Positions 1 through 9,038 of a stretch of DNA of 45,334 nucleotides are shown in pieces. This stretch comes from Candidatus Methylomirabilis sp. (GTDB taxonomy: Bacteria; Muiribacteriota; Ozemobacteria; Ozemobacterales; Ozemobacteraceae): positions 1 through 45,334 of the forward strand of contig DYKG01000028.1 in assembly GCA_020722725.1 (NCBI GenBank). Direction: 5' to 3'. Made by a program: the position numbers and the translations under genes. Under the pieces are notes generated by a model. It ran no database searches and was not told the origin of the DNA. It saw only the letters and a list, made by a program, of their open reading frames with translations. Every line of letters begins with the position of its first letter. Within the stretch, counting starts at the first letter, position 1.

Positions 1-52
1 GATGCCTTTGGCTGGTTCAAACATTGTGGGTACGCAACAATTTGAAATACTA

Positions 53-129
53 TAAATACCGGATAGCACAAACGATCCCGACGAAACCATTGCCGGAAGC
101 TGCACCAATCCGCATACCGATAATTGCTG
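53..129 (-). repeat. 77-bp inverted dispersed repeat, left copy
   Basis: This stretch is the reverse complement of 45194-45270 with one mismatch in 77 bases (position 121 against 45202). On the minus strand it contains an ATG followed by 20 sense codons; in this copy a TAG follows just beyond the repeat edge, while in the right copy the frame stays open. Flanking sequence on both sides is unrelated between copies. It is 52 bases from the window start, which fits a contig breaking near a dispersed repeat. I see no transposase and no target-site duplication, so its nature is unknown. Confidence 0.85.
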
Positions 130-146
130 AAACCCTGACGTGGTAC

Positions 147-175
147 TTGATTTTCTGTGGTGAAAGAATTAGATT
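147..175 (+). promoter_or_regulatory. Putative sigma-70 promoter for the 206-904 gene
   Basis: TTGATT (147-152) and TAGATT (170-175) are separated by 17 bases, and the gene starts about 30 bases downstream. Each box differs from consensus at one or two positions. No experimental support. Confidence 0.45.
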
Positions 176-205
176 AAACTACTTCACATTACAGAAAGGC
201 CACCT

Positions 206-904
206 ATGTCACAACAGATCGAAGCAATCAAAGGACTGTTCAGCGAACTGTTCGCGAAACTTATGGCCTTTTCTCTCGAAGAAGAATTTATCAGTTTCCT
301 GGGTGAATCTCTTGAAATTTTCTACAATCTCCAGGAAGGCGAAGAATACGAATTCGACCCCTCTGAAGAGTTTCTTTTCTTAAGCTGGTTTCTGCTCGAT
401 GATGAAGACCTCGAAGGCCGGGCCCTGATCGACGAATTCTTAAGACGCACCGGCGACGAACTCAGTCTACAGGAAATGCAGATTTGCAAAGCCCTGAAAG
501 AGACCCATCTGACCCTGCTGGTGGTAAAAGACTCGATTCCAGGCAAATCTCTGCATTTGAAAGATTTGTTTCTCGGCGAAGAATTTGACGTCGAAGAATC
601 AGTTGGCTCAGAAAACGCGCTCCCGGGAACCATCTTGTTTACAAGAGTTCTGCGCCTTGGCGACATAAGATTTCTGGTGGGTGCCGGGGTTTTTCTCGAT
701 GCCGGTGTTACCGAACCGCTGACCAAGTTCATTACTGATCAGTATAAAGAAGAATGCGAAGGCGGTCGTCACATGAGCTTCAAAGAATTTCTCAAGCATA
801 ACGGCGAACTGATCAACTGGTGGATCAGAGCCTATGAAAAGGGCGAACCCCTGCGGCTTGAAGATGAAGACCCCGATGACGGTGACGACGAGGATCAGAA
901 CTGA
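206..904 (+). CDS. Acidic hypothetical cytoplasmic protein
   Basis: This 232-residue protein has no signal peptide or membrane segment. It is very acidic and ends in a tail of Asp and Glu residues (about 218-232). The ATG is supported by AGAAAGG eight bases upstream. The middle (about 95-170), with alternating hydrophobic strands around residues reading KSLHLKDLF and a later RVLRLGDIRFLVG, loosely resembles the beta-rich region found in some SEC-C-motif-associated proteins, but I cannot name a family and see no SEC-C cysteines. Its TGA abuts the stop codon of the convergent gene with no spacer. Function unknown. Confidence 0.8.
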   Translation: MSQQIEAIKGLFSELFAKLMAFSLEEEFISFLGESLEIFYNLQEGEEYEFDPSEEFLFLSWFLLDDEDLEGRALIDEFLRRTGDELSLQEMQICKALKETHLTLLVVKDSIPGKSLHLKDLFLGEEFDVEESVGSENALPGTILFTRVLRLGDIRFLVGAGVFLDAGVTEPLTKFITDQYKEECEGGRHMSFKEFLKHNGELINWWIRAYEKGEPLRLEDEDPDDGDDEDQN

Positions 905-2764
905 TCAGGGTCCGTAGCGCCCCATCTGCACGCCATTTTCACCACTGGTTAGACAGGGCGAATCACTGGCATAGCCTGTTGCCTGCGTCTGCAGCTGATA
1001 ATCAAACGGAATTCCACCGATAAACAACGGGTCGGCCTCAAGGTTTGCTGTCCCGGTTCCACTGGTGCCGTTAAACGAATAGGTGTAATTGTAAAGGTCG
1101 TTGAAGCTGACGGTTGGGGTTGCCAGCGGCTGGGTCTGGTTGATGCCGTAGATGGCCTTGGTCGAGCCCGTATAGGCAATGATGTTGTTCTTGATTATCG
1201 GATTGCCGAAATCGACCTGAACCCCGATCAGACAATCGACGGTGTTGTGCTCGAAATAATCGTTGCCAAGCAGTGCTGCACCTGTCTGGTTATCAATGAA
1301 CAGATTGTTACGAATATTTGAATTTGAAGAAACCAGACCGATATTGCAGTCTCTGATCGTATTGTAACGAACATTCAAAGCTGTTGACAGGCCAAGGTTC
1401 AGCCCGATACCGCACAAACCGAATTCGCAGTTTTCAATCGAAGGAGTTGCCCCTTCGCTGACTACGCCCTGATCAGCAAACATGACGGTCGCATAGCGCA
1501 GCATGTTTTCGGCTTCGGTAGTCGCCTGATACTTGATTCCACCCCAATTTGCCCGGGTCGGAAATGATTCGGCGGAAGTAAACACAATTTTACGGGTTGG
1601 CTCTCCTACTGCGAGCAGGCTGCCCTGCACGATCATTTCAGTCATCGAGGCACCGTTCACATCGGGTAGCGAATCGGTTCGGGTGAAGCGCACTTCAACC
1701 CCTGGTTCGACGGTAAGAGTCACCCCGCCCCTGATGCGAATATCCCCCTGAATGATGTAAGGGCTTTCGGCAACCCGCCAGGTGCGGTTTTCGGTAAGCA
1801 TGCCCGGTGTTACTACCGAAAGGGTAGTTGTTGGCATGCTTTCGTTTCCGGCGGTATCAACCGCTTTCAGGTAGTAATAATACTTGGTCGCGATCTTGAG
1901 ACCTTCATCCTGATAAGTGGTGCTGCCTGTTTGTGAGCTGATCGGGTTGGCATTGACCTTCGAAAATGCACTGCTGCTCGATTCCGAACGATACAGATTG
2001 TAACCTGCAAGGTCTGCTTCGGTATTGCTGTTCCAGGTCAGAACGATGCGTTCCATTTCAGTGGGAGCGTTGATCGCGAACGAAACCGGCATTCCAGGGG
2101 CATCGCCGGATGGGGTGTTGAACTGGTAATCAGAAGAAACTCCCTCATTTCTTTCAAAATCAAGCGACCGCACTCTGAAATGGTAGGTGTGGCCGGGCAG
2201 CAGCCCGCTCAGAGTAACCCGATGGTCGGTCACCATCGCCGGGTCTGAGGCGAGATTGCTGTATGGGTCGAGGCCAATGGGTCCCTGAGCATAATCGACG
2301 TTTGAATCAGATGATTCGTTGGTTTTCCAGGTGATGATCGCTGAATTCTCGGTCAGGCTCTGCACCATGACTTCGGTTATAACCGGCGGCAGGCCGTCGA
2401 TAACCGAGAAGGTCAGGTCAGCCCCTTCAAGAGTGGCACCGCGAGGAATCTCGACGATTTTTACCACTGATTTTTCTTCATAGGTGGCAACCAGCTTTTT
2501 CTGGCCCGGTTCCACATCGTTAATGGCATAACGCCCCAGTTCATCGGTAAGAACAGAATGGTTGCCGCCGTAGATTTCAACCCGGGATTTGTATAAAACC
2601 TTGCCGTTCGAGTCATAAACCTTGCCGGTAACATTGCCTTTTACCGCACTGGACGTTTTCAGGCAGCCCGTGGCGCTGATCAGCAGAATCACTGCAACGA
2701 TCATGGCGATCAGTCGCATGCTCTGCCTGGCTTTTCCAGGGCGCCCGCCCATTTTCGATGTCAT
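905..2764 (-). CDS. Lipoprotein with fibronectin-III domains and beta-helix
   Basis: A 619-residue envelope lipoprotein. I chose the ATG at 2764 over an in-frame GTG at 2776 because GGAGG lies five bases before it. A hydrophobic segment ends in a lipobox-like SATGC (Cys34). Then come a carboxypeptidase-regulatory/Ig-like segment (about 45-120), two fibronectin type III-like domains (about 125-220 and 225-320; WKTNESSDSNVDY and YYYYLKAVDTAGN are typical), and a C-terminal region with right-handed parallel beta-helix character (about 330-560; PGVEVRFT, then repeated N-rich turns such as NSNIRNNLFIDNQ). Such architecture is common in surface proteins that bind polysaccharide or other proteins; no catalytic residues are recognised. 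Last gene of the 8856-905 operon, 13 bases after the TPR lipoprotein. Confidence 0.85.
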   Translation of the reverse strand: MTSKMGGRPGKARQSMRLIAMIVAVILLISATGCLKTSSAVKGNVTGKVYDSNGKVLYKSRVEIYGGNHSVLTDELGRYAINDVEPGQKKLVATYEEKSVVKIVEIPRGATLEGADLTFSVIDGLPPVITEVMVQSLTENSAIITWKTNESSDSNVDYAQGPIGLDPYSNLASDPAMVTDHRVTLSGLLPGHTYHFRVRSLDFERNEGVSSDYQFNTPSGDAPGMPVSFAINAPTEMERIVLTWNSNTEADLAGYNLYRSESSSSAFSKVNANPISSQTGSTTYQDEGLKIATKYYYYLKAVDTAGNESMPTTTLSVVTPGMLTENRTWRVAESPYIIQGDIRIRGGVTLTVEPGVEVRFTRTDSLPDVNGASMTEMIVQGSLLAVGEPTRKIVFTSAESFPTRANWGGIKYQATTEAENMLRYATVMFADQGVVSEGATPSIENCEFGLCGIGLNLGLSTALNVRYNTIRDCNIGLVSSNSNIRNNLFIDNQTGAALLGNDYFEHNTVDCLIGVQVDFGNPIIKNNIIAYTGSTKAIYGINQTQPLATPTVSFNDLYNYTYSFNGTSGTGTANLEADPLFIGGIPFDYQLQTQATGYASDSPCLTSGENGVQMGRYGP

Positions 2765-2777
2765 ACCTGCCTCCACC

Positions 2778-3419
2778 TTAATTCAACAGGAAATCAACTA
2801 CTTTTCCCATCTGGTCAATGGTTGTGTTTTCCCATGACGGGTTCAGTTCTTTTGCATGATCAATCTGATGCTGGGCTTTTTCGTCTTCACCTACCGCAGC
2901 AAAGGCGTAAGCCAGCATTGCATGTGCTTCGGCATTGCTGACACCGGTGTTGCGACGGGGAGTGTAAACGAAGTTTTCGTTTTCTTTGCCCAGCTGTTTG
3001 TAGAGAAGATCTACCACCATTTCCATGTCGGCTTTTGAAGCCATCTGCAGATATGCTGCAGCCAGGCCTACTTTTGCATCATCCGACCAGTCGACCGCCT
3101 TGGTGAACCAGGGCATGCCGTCTTTCAACTGACCCATTTTGGCTTTTGCCCAGCCGATACCGTTGTTGGCCTGCGCCTTTTCATCGTCGGTCGGGTTGTC
3201 GTTCAGAACCAGGTTGAACTGGGCGATACCGCTTTCATACTGACCTTTATCAATGTAACCCCAGCCCGCATCGTTGAATGCATTGCCGCGAACGATCGGG
3301 GTTCCAATATCCTGTGAATAGCTTCCGGTTCCTTCACCGTTTACACCGCCAGTGCATCCGGTCAGGCCGAGAAGAAGAGGTATTGCGAGCAGAACTGCTG
3401 TAAGACGTTTCTTTGCCAT
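2778..3419 (-). CDS. TPR-containing lipoprotein
   Basis: A 213-residue protein with an N-terminal signal ending in lipobox LTGC, so probably anchored to a membrane. The start at 3419 is preferred over a TTG at 3440 because AAGGAGAG lies seven bases upstream. After a Gly/Ser linker come helical repeats with TPR spacing (for example AFNDAGWGYIDKGQYESGIA and later AHAMLAYAFAAVGEDEKA). TPR lipoproteins usually scaffold protein complexes in the envelope. It sits between the 1804-aa surface protein (22-base gap) and the beta-helix lipoprotein, so it may help assemble or anchor one of them; that is inference. Confidence 0.85.
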   Translation of the reverse strand: MAKKRLTAVLLAIPLLLGLTGCTGGVNGEGTGSYSQDIGTPIVRGNAFNDAGWGYIDKGQYESGIAQFNLVLNDNPTDDEKAQANNGIGWAKAKMGQLKDGMPWFTKAVDWSDDAKVGLAAAYLQMASKADMEMVVDLLYKQLGKENENFVYTPRRNTGVSNAEAHAMLAYAFAAVGEDEKAQHQIDHAKELNPSWENTTIDQMGKVVDFLLN

Positions 3420-3441
3420 TGCTTTTCTCTCCTTGTTCAAA

Positions 3442-6400
3442 CTAGCGCATTACCGCGAATTTGCCGCGTTTCTTGAAACTCTGACCATTTTTGGTGATTT
3501 CAAGCTTGTAAAAGTAAACCCCGTTTGCCACTATCTTGCCACCGTCATTGCGCAGGTCCCATCGCAGGCGCCCCTGCTTGGCATTGGCAAAGTCGAAGGT
3601 GTCGTGCTGTGCCACCTTGTGCCCGGCCACATCGTAGATTTTCAACAGAACTCTTTCAGCGGTCTGATTGAAGTTGTAGTTGAAATACATGCTGTTGCCG
3701 GTCGCCGGGTTCGGGTAGGGCATGAACTCATCGATGGCGAACTGGCCGGTAGTGGTGACCCAGAAACTGCTTCTGAGTTCGTTACCTGACAGGTCATGAC
3801 CTTCGATTCTGATTTCATGCTTACCTTTCTTCATCGGCAGGCGGGGCTTATATTTGAAGCTGCCGTCGGCGGCGAGGTTTAAGCCGTTGATTGCAACATC
3901 ATCGATGAACATTTTGAATGATTCTTTCTTCAGACCTGAACCCAGATCGACGATGCGACCGCTGAATTCAGGTGTCGAACCTTCCACTTCCTCCATATTG
4001 GCAGGAATCTGGTCGCGCAGTGATGGTGCAGCCATGTCGGCCAGCAGTGCCAGCCTGCCCATGCCGGTCAGCTGGGCTGAGAATTCACCATTGTTGAGCT
4101 TGCCACCCTGGTAAACCCAGGCGCCATCGCTGCCAAGGCGGTAGAGGCCGACCTTTTCCGCGGGAACGCTGAGCTTGAGATCTTTTACATCGGCGGTATA
4201 AAGCAGGCATTTGCGCAGCTTCAGACTGGCCGGGCCAACTTCGTCGAGAGCCATTACCGGAACCAGTTCCTGGCCGTTTTTGCCGGTAACTACCGTATTT
4301 GGCAGCACGCTTGCTCTGATTTCATTGCTGAACGGCGAGTCGAGGTTCTGGCGATCGAGCAGATAGATGGGACTGGGCACCATTGCTGAATTTTCTGCGG
4401 CTTTCAGGCTTGCTTTTCCTGAAACTGAAGTGATGTTCAGTCTGGTGTCTTTATTCAGCTCGGCAACCGTAAATTCTACCGAATCATAACCGGTCATACC
4501 GAACAGGTCGGTGCCTGATACGTCGATGTAGGCCTTGCCCGGGCTGGTTATGTCGATTTTGTAAGAGCCGGCGTAATATTTTTCCTTCAGGAAATTCATA
4601 ACTACCGGGGTTCTCAATGAATTCTGCTGCACTGTGCAGGTCGGAGGAGCCTGCAGAGCTTCAGAACCCTTGGTGATGATCATGATTTCAAATTCATTGG
4701 CCGGGTTCGAAAAGATCTTGGTGGTGAATGCCGGGCCGGTATTGATTACCACGCTGTGGGTGCTGTCAACTGCCATGATGTTGCCGGCCAGGTCGCGGGC
4801 ATTCTCGATGGTGATGATCGCATTGCCGTCATAAAGAGCGCTGCTGTTTTTCGGAACCACCGTGGTGCCGATCCAAGTGTCTTCTTTAAAGCTGGTCAGT
4901 TCAATGTTCATTACCTGACCGCCGTTTGAGGTCATCTTGACGCTCGGTGGAACGGTAGTATCGACCAGTTCGCTGAATCTGATAGTGAAGGTCACCATGC
5001 CGGTGCTGATTTTGTTGGCAGAGCTGGGTGCCGGCTGAACTTCAACGACAATCGGCTTGACCGTATCGACGGTAAATCTTCTGGTGGTCGAAAATTCGCT
5101 GATGTTATAGCCGTCAACGCATGTTTCGATGGCTGCCACACGCCAGTAATAAGTTCCATCTTTCGGAACTGAGAATGAGTTTTCGGTCATTACGGTAACC
5201 TGGCCTACCAGTTCGGTATAGCCCGGGTTGGTCTGCTGGTTCAGAATGTTGTTGAACGATGAATCGTCGGCAATTTGCAGCAGATAATGATCGGCATCGG
5301 TAGATGCAGCCCACTTGAACAGCTGGCCACGCTTATTGGTATAAACATCGGGCAGCGGAACGATCATTTCAGGAGGCTTGGGCGGAGTGCGGTCAACCAC
5401 GAAGGTAACCTGAGTGTTTGCTGAAGGGTTGTTACCAAGGTCGACCGCTCTTACGTCAAGGTTGTAAGTGCCGTCGGCGCGACCGGTGATGTCGAATGAA
5501 GTGGTGAAGCTTGCCGGGTTTTTGGGCAGGCCTGAAACCGGGAAGGAAGTGAATGCGCTTCCGTTTTCAGACCACTGAATGCTGTTGATCATTACACGAG
5601 CATCGGTGCCGTTGTCGCGGGCTGAGCCCTCAATGGTCACCGAATTTTTGCAATACTTGTTAGCTGAAGAGGTCGGCTTGGCAATTGTGGGATTCGACGG
5701 TGCCAGGTAGTCGAACAGCAGTGTATAAGAAGCTTGTGAAGAGTTGGGTATTACCTGACCATCATTGACGTTATCCTGGATGTTTATGGTGACGTCAATC
5801 TGAGATGCCCCGGCCTGGGTATTGGCCGGTACTGCAGGTCTCGACTGAACCAGACTGTTTCCCGAAGAATGCGCAGGGCCCGATAACACGCCATCCATGG
5901 TATAGGTGAATGAGCTGGTTGTGAAATTCACTCCCGAGCCCTGGCCGTTATACCAGTTGGGATCGCCGGGAATCTGGACGGTGGCGAAGTTGAAGCCTAC
6001 TGGAGGCTGACCGTTATCCATGTTGCCTTTATACTGAATGATATCTTTCGGAGCGTCTGATACCGAGATACTGATTTCAGACTGTTCAAGACCGAACCAG
6101 GTTGGTGATGCAACCTTCAAATCGACCGCCGGAGTAAATGAAGTAATTACCGGGGGAACGCAGTCATAGTTGAAGTATGCTCTCTGAGCAGTTCCGACGT
6201 TGCCGAGCACATCATAGGGAACGACAGTGATGTCATAGCGACCGTCTCCTGCCTGGTTTTTAGGTAAGGTGGCGGTGGTGCCGTAAAGATCCCATACTAC
6301 TGCGGTAGTTGATGCGTTAGCTTTCTGAACCCCCACGATATTGCCGTTATAGCGCACTTCTATAGTCGATCTGGTAAAGTCTGCCTTTGCATCATTGATA

Positions 6401-8856
6401 ATACCCCATACTTCGTCGGCTGCTAGCGCAATCTGGGTTTCATTGGCGATTACCTGGTTTGCCGGGCTGAAGGTAACGGTAGCAGGCGCTTCGGTATCGA
6501 TGATCAGCTGTCTGGTGCTGCTGGCACCGACGTTGCCGCCCTTGTCTACCGGGGTGACCTTAACCGTATAGGTGCCATTTACTGTCAGCTGCGGGAAATC
6601 GAAATAGATGGTGTCGCTGCCATTGTTGGAATAGTTACCAGGAATCTGGCTGCTGGTCTCATCATGAATCAGGGTGAATTCAAATTTCGGGTCGGTGAAT
6701 GCAATACCTGAATTGCCGCCATCGGCAATTACCGCTACCAGGCGGGTTACCGCACTGGCGATAACCGGGGGCTGGCCGCCATTCATTTCGTTGATGTCAG
6801 CCGCGGCGTTTCCCACGCTGATTTTAGTTACCGAAGGAACTTCGCGGTCGATCAGAACGATGCGATAGGTTTTTGTGCGGAAACTTTCAACGTTTGCCTG
6901 TGGTTTGGCGCGGTCGCCTGCCATTACCCAGAGTTTGTAGCGCCCCGGATTCAGTGTCGATGCATCCCAGTTGGTGTTCCATGGAGAAGGCGATGCAGCC
7001 TGAATTGGCACGGTTCTTGATGCAAGGCCGGTGCCGTCGAAATTTTCCCATACCAGTTCAACGTATTCGATACCTGAACCAGCGTCAGTGACGGTGCCAC
7101 TAAGGGGAACCGGAGTGCCGGCGCTTGAAACGTAGATAGTGTCTTCGCTGTCAAAAGTCGAAACCGGAGGAGTTGAATCGATGTTGAAAGCGTTGGATTC
7201 GTTGTATTCGGTCATCACATTGCCGGCCGCATCTTTTGCCCCGGAAACCCTGAATGAGGCCATGCCGTCATAAGAAGGGCCGCCGTTGGTCGGAATGGAA
7301 ATGGTGCCAAGGAAAGTATTGGAAGCGACCCACGAACCGGCGCTGTTACTGATGATGCCACCGCCAACCGATTGAACGGTAACGGTCGGATTCTGACTCT
7401 GATCCATGTCTTCACCAAAGCGCAGCTGAATGTTATAGGTGCCGGCTCCGAGCATGTAACCTGGGTCAAGCGGAATAGAGTAAGATGCCATATAGGGCTG
7501 ACGTGAAATGAACACGCCGGTTATGCCGGTAGCAGCGTTGTCGCGGGTAACCGTTACCCGGTTGGAAAGTCCCGACTGGTTGCCTGCAGGCAGGGTTGCG
7601 TCGAGGGCAACGACGTAAAACTGGTTCATCCCGTTAACAAGCGGAATTCCTGAAATGGTGTAAGAACCATCGGCTGCTGCATTGGCGGGAGAGCCGACCG
7701 CGGCACCGTTCATGTCATAGGCCTGAACTTTAACCGGAGTTGACTGCACGGTTCCAGATTCTACCGCACCAACACCGGTTAGAGATATTGAACTTGCACT
7801 GGTCGGAGTGGTCGGCTGATTCAAAACCGGAGTTGCCGGCTTAGTGCGGTCAACTTTTACGACGTAGGGAGCGGATTCGGTCGAGAAGTTGCCGAGAGCG
7901 TCATAGCCGCGCATGGTGTAGGTATGCTCGCCTTCGGTTACATTGCTGATGGTTGCTGACCAGTTTGAACCACTTATTGAACCAGTGGTAACCACTGAAC
8001 CACCTTCAAGAATTTCTACCGGTCTGGTGTTAACCATGGTCGAAGAAGTGTTACCGGTCAGAGTGATGTTATTGGCATTGGTCGGATTACCGGGTGTTAC
8101 GCCGGTAATAGCACCAGCGCCGGGTCCTGTTGCGTTGACTGTGATCATCTGATTGGTGGTGCCGGCATTCGCGCCGGAGGCCGGTTCAGAAACATCGCGG
8201 CCGGTGGCGGTGATTGTGTAATTGCCACTGGTCGCACTGGTGAGGGTTATTGTAAAAAGGAAGCTCTGGCCGGTGGTCGGATTGGTGCCATCGGCAACTA
8301 CACTTGCGCCAAGGGTATTTGGTGAAACGGTAATGTCCGGGGCAGAGATCATTTCGTTGCTGCCGACCTGAATTCTGATTTCATTACTGCCTGCGTTATT
8401 TGAAAAAGTACTGCCATTCAGTGTCATGGTTATGGTTGGAGCAACGAGGTCAACTTCAACAGCTGCCGGAGTGTTGCTGTTGGAAACCGCTACCGCGTTG
8501 GGAACCGAAGACTCAAGAACCGAAACTGAAAAGGTTTTGCTGCCGTGCCCTAAAACAGCGCCTGAAATGACCATACTGGCAGTGGTGCCAGATGTCGCTT
8601 CTGTCCCAAGTGTGTTGCTGCCATTTTTGAAGCTGGCTGAATATGGGGGAGTATCGCCTGACCAGGAAGCCGAGAGGGTTACCTGGCCGGAGCCATTTAT
8701 TTTGGTAGTGCCGCCTGATGAATCGACCTGCAATGAAACGTTGGAAATATCGGCCAGCGCAGGGCTGTGCGCTCCCAGCAAAATCAAGAGTATAATCAGT
8801 ATAACTCCTGGAAATGCACTGTAACATTGAAGGATTCCAGCATTCGTCTGCCTCAT
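3442..8856 (-). CDS. Giant Ig-repeat surface protein with FlgD-like C-terminus
   Basis: An 1804-residue exported protein with a signal peptide ending near HSPALA (about residue 35). The body is a chain of bacterial Ig-like/cadherin-like beta-sandwich repeats, seen as recurring boundaries such as VDRTKPATPVL, IDTEAPATVTF and VDRTPPKPPE and repeated Asp-Ala-Xaa-Gly-Asn motifs. The last 100 residues (about 1702-1804) contain PYPNPATG, IYDVAGHKVAQ and WDLRNDGGKIVANGVYFYKL, the pattern of FlgD-type Ig domains and of C-terminal sorting domains of secreted Bacteroidetes-type proteins. AACAGGAGACAAAT before the ATG is a good ribosome site. First gene of the three-gene surface operon. Probably an adhesin or surface-layer component; substrate unknown. 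Confidence 0.9.
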   Translation of the reverse strand: MRQTNAGILQCYSAFPGVILIILLILLGAHSPALADISNVSLQVDSSGGTTKINGSGQVTLSASWSGDTPPYSASFKNGSNTLGTEATSGTTASMVISGAVLGHGSKTFSVSVLESSVPNAVAVSNSNTPAAVEVDLVAPTITMTLNGSTFSNNAGSNEIRIQVGSNEMISAPDITVSPNTLGASVVADGTNPTTGQSFLFTITLTSATSGNYTITATGRDVSEPASGANAGTTNQMITVNATGPGAGAITGVTPGNPTNANNITLTGNTSSTMVNTRPVEILEGGSVVTTGSISGSNWSATISNVTEGEHTYTMRGYDALGNFSTESAPYVVKVDRTKPATPVLNQPTTPTSASSISLTGVGAVESGTVQSTPVKVQAYDMNGAAVGSPANAAADGSYTISGIPLVNGMNQFYVVALDATLPAGNQSGLSNRVTVTRDNAATGITGVFISRQPYMASYSIPLDPGYMLGAGTYNIQLRFGEDMDQSQNPTVTVQSVGGGIISNSAGSWVASNTFLGTISIPTNGGPSYDGMASFRVSGAKDAAGNVMTEYNESNAFNIDSTPPVSTFDSEDTIYVSSAGTPVPLSGTVTDAGSGIEYVELVWENFDGTGLASRTVPIQAASPSPWNTNWDASTLNPGRYKLWVMAGDRAKPQANVESFRTKTYRIVLIDREVPSVTKISVGNAAADINEMNGGQPPVIASAVTRLVAVIADGGNSGIAFTDPKFEFTLIHDETSSQIPGNYSNNGSDTIYFDFPQLTVNGTYTVKVTPVDKGGNVGASSTRQLIIDTEAPATVTFSPANQVIANETQIALAADEVWGIINDAKADFTRSTIEVRYNGNIVGVQKANASTTAVVWDLYGTTATLPKNQAGDGRYDITVVPYDVLGNVGTAQRAYFNYDCVPPVITSFTPAVDLKVASPTWFGLEQSEISISVSDAPKDIIQYKGNMDNGQPPVGFNFATVQIPGDPNWYNGQGSGVNFTTSSFTYTMDGVLSGPAHSSGNSLVQSRPAVPANTQAGASQIDVTINIQDNVNDGQVIPNSSQASYTLLFDYLAPSNPTIAKPTSSANKYCKNSVTIEGSARDNGTDARVMINSIQWSENGSAFTSFPVSGLPKNPASFTTSFDITGRADGTYNLDVRAVDLGNNPSANTQVTFVVDRTPPKPPEMIVPLPDVYTNKRGQLFKWAASTDADHYLLQIADDSSFNNILNQQTNPGYTELVGQVTVMTENSFSVPKDGTYYWRVAAIETCVDGYNISEFSTTRRFTVDTVKPIVVEVQPAPSSANKISTGMVTFTIRFSELVDTTVPPSVKMTSNGGQVMNIELTSFKEDTWIGTTVVPKNSSALYDGNAIITIENARDLAGNIMAVDSTHSVVINTGPAFTTKIFSNPANEFEIMIITKGSEALQAPPTCTVQQNSLRTPVVMNFLKEKYYAGSYKIDITSPGKAYIDVSGTDLFGMTGYDSVEFTVAELNKDTRLNITSVSGKASLKAAENSAMVPSPIYLLDRQNLDSPFSNEIRASVLPNTVVTGKNGQELVPVMALDEVGPASLKLRKCLLYTADVKDLKLSVPAEKVGLYRLGSDGAWVYQGGKLNNGEFSAQLTGMGRLALLADMAAPSLRDQIPANMEEVEGSTPEFSGRIVDLGSGLKKESFKMFIDDVAINGLNLAADGSFKYKPRLPMKKGKHEIRIEGHDLSGNELRSSFWVTTTGQFAIDEFMPYPNPATGNSMYFNYNFNQTAERVLLKIYDVAGHKVAQHDTFDFANAKQGRLRWDLRNDGGKIVANGVYFYKLEITKNGQSFKKRGKFAVMR

Positions 8857-9038
8857 ATTTGTCTCCTGTTATTTTCTGCAAACCGGGCACGGCCTGACAG
8901 TATTTCTCACCTTTCTTTTCGACATCAAAGTTAATAAACTTGACATAAAAAATCCATTTTGGCACAATCCCTACAGGTAAATTTTCGTTAAACTGCTTTT
9001 CTGTTCTATTTTAAAGCCAGGAAAAATTTTAAAAAATT
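8857..9038. promoter_or_regulatory. Divergent promoter region
   Basis: This 182-bp A+T-rich spacer separates the surface operon (-) from the M30-like lipoprotein gene (+). On the plus strand TTGACA (8940-8945) is followed after 17 bases by CACAAT (8963-8968), a plausible sigma-70 promoter. An overlapping TGGCAC (8960-8965) matches a sigma-54 -24 element, but the -12 position reads CTAC instead of TTGC, so sigma-54 use is weakly supported. I found no convincing minus-strand promoter pair. Confidence 0.4.

Noticed and set aside
24-383. 119-aa plus-strand frame across the left repeat
   Set aside because: Overlaps the well-supported 206-904 gene in another frame and crosses the repeat; low-complexity of sense and no ribosome site.
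8513-8965. 150-aa minus-strand frame overlapping the start of the 1804-aa gene
   Set aside because: Out-of-frame shadow of the surface protein gene and spacer; no ribosome site or family, and unusual composition.
8957-8975. Sigma-54 promoter (TGGCAC) upstream of the M30-like lipoprotein gene
   Set aside because: The -12 element is CTAC rather than TTGC and an overlapping TTGACA/CACAAT pair explains the region better.
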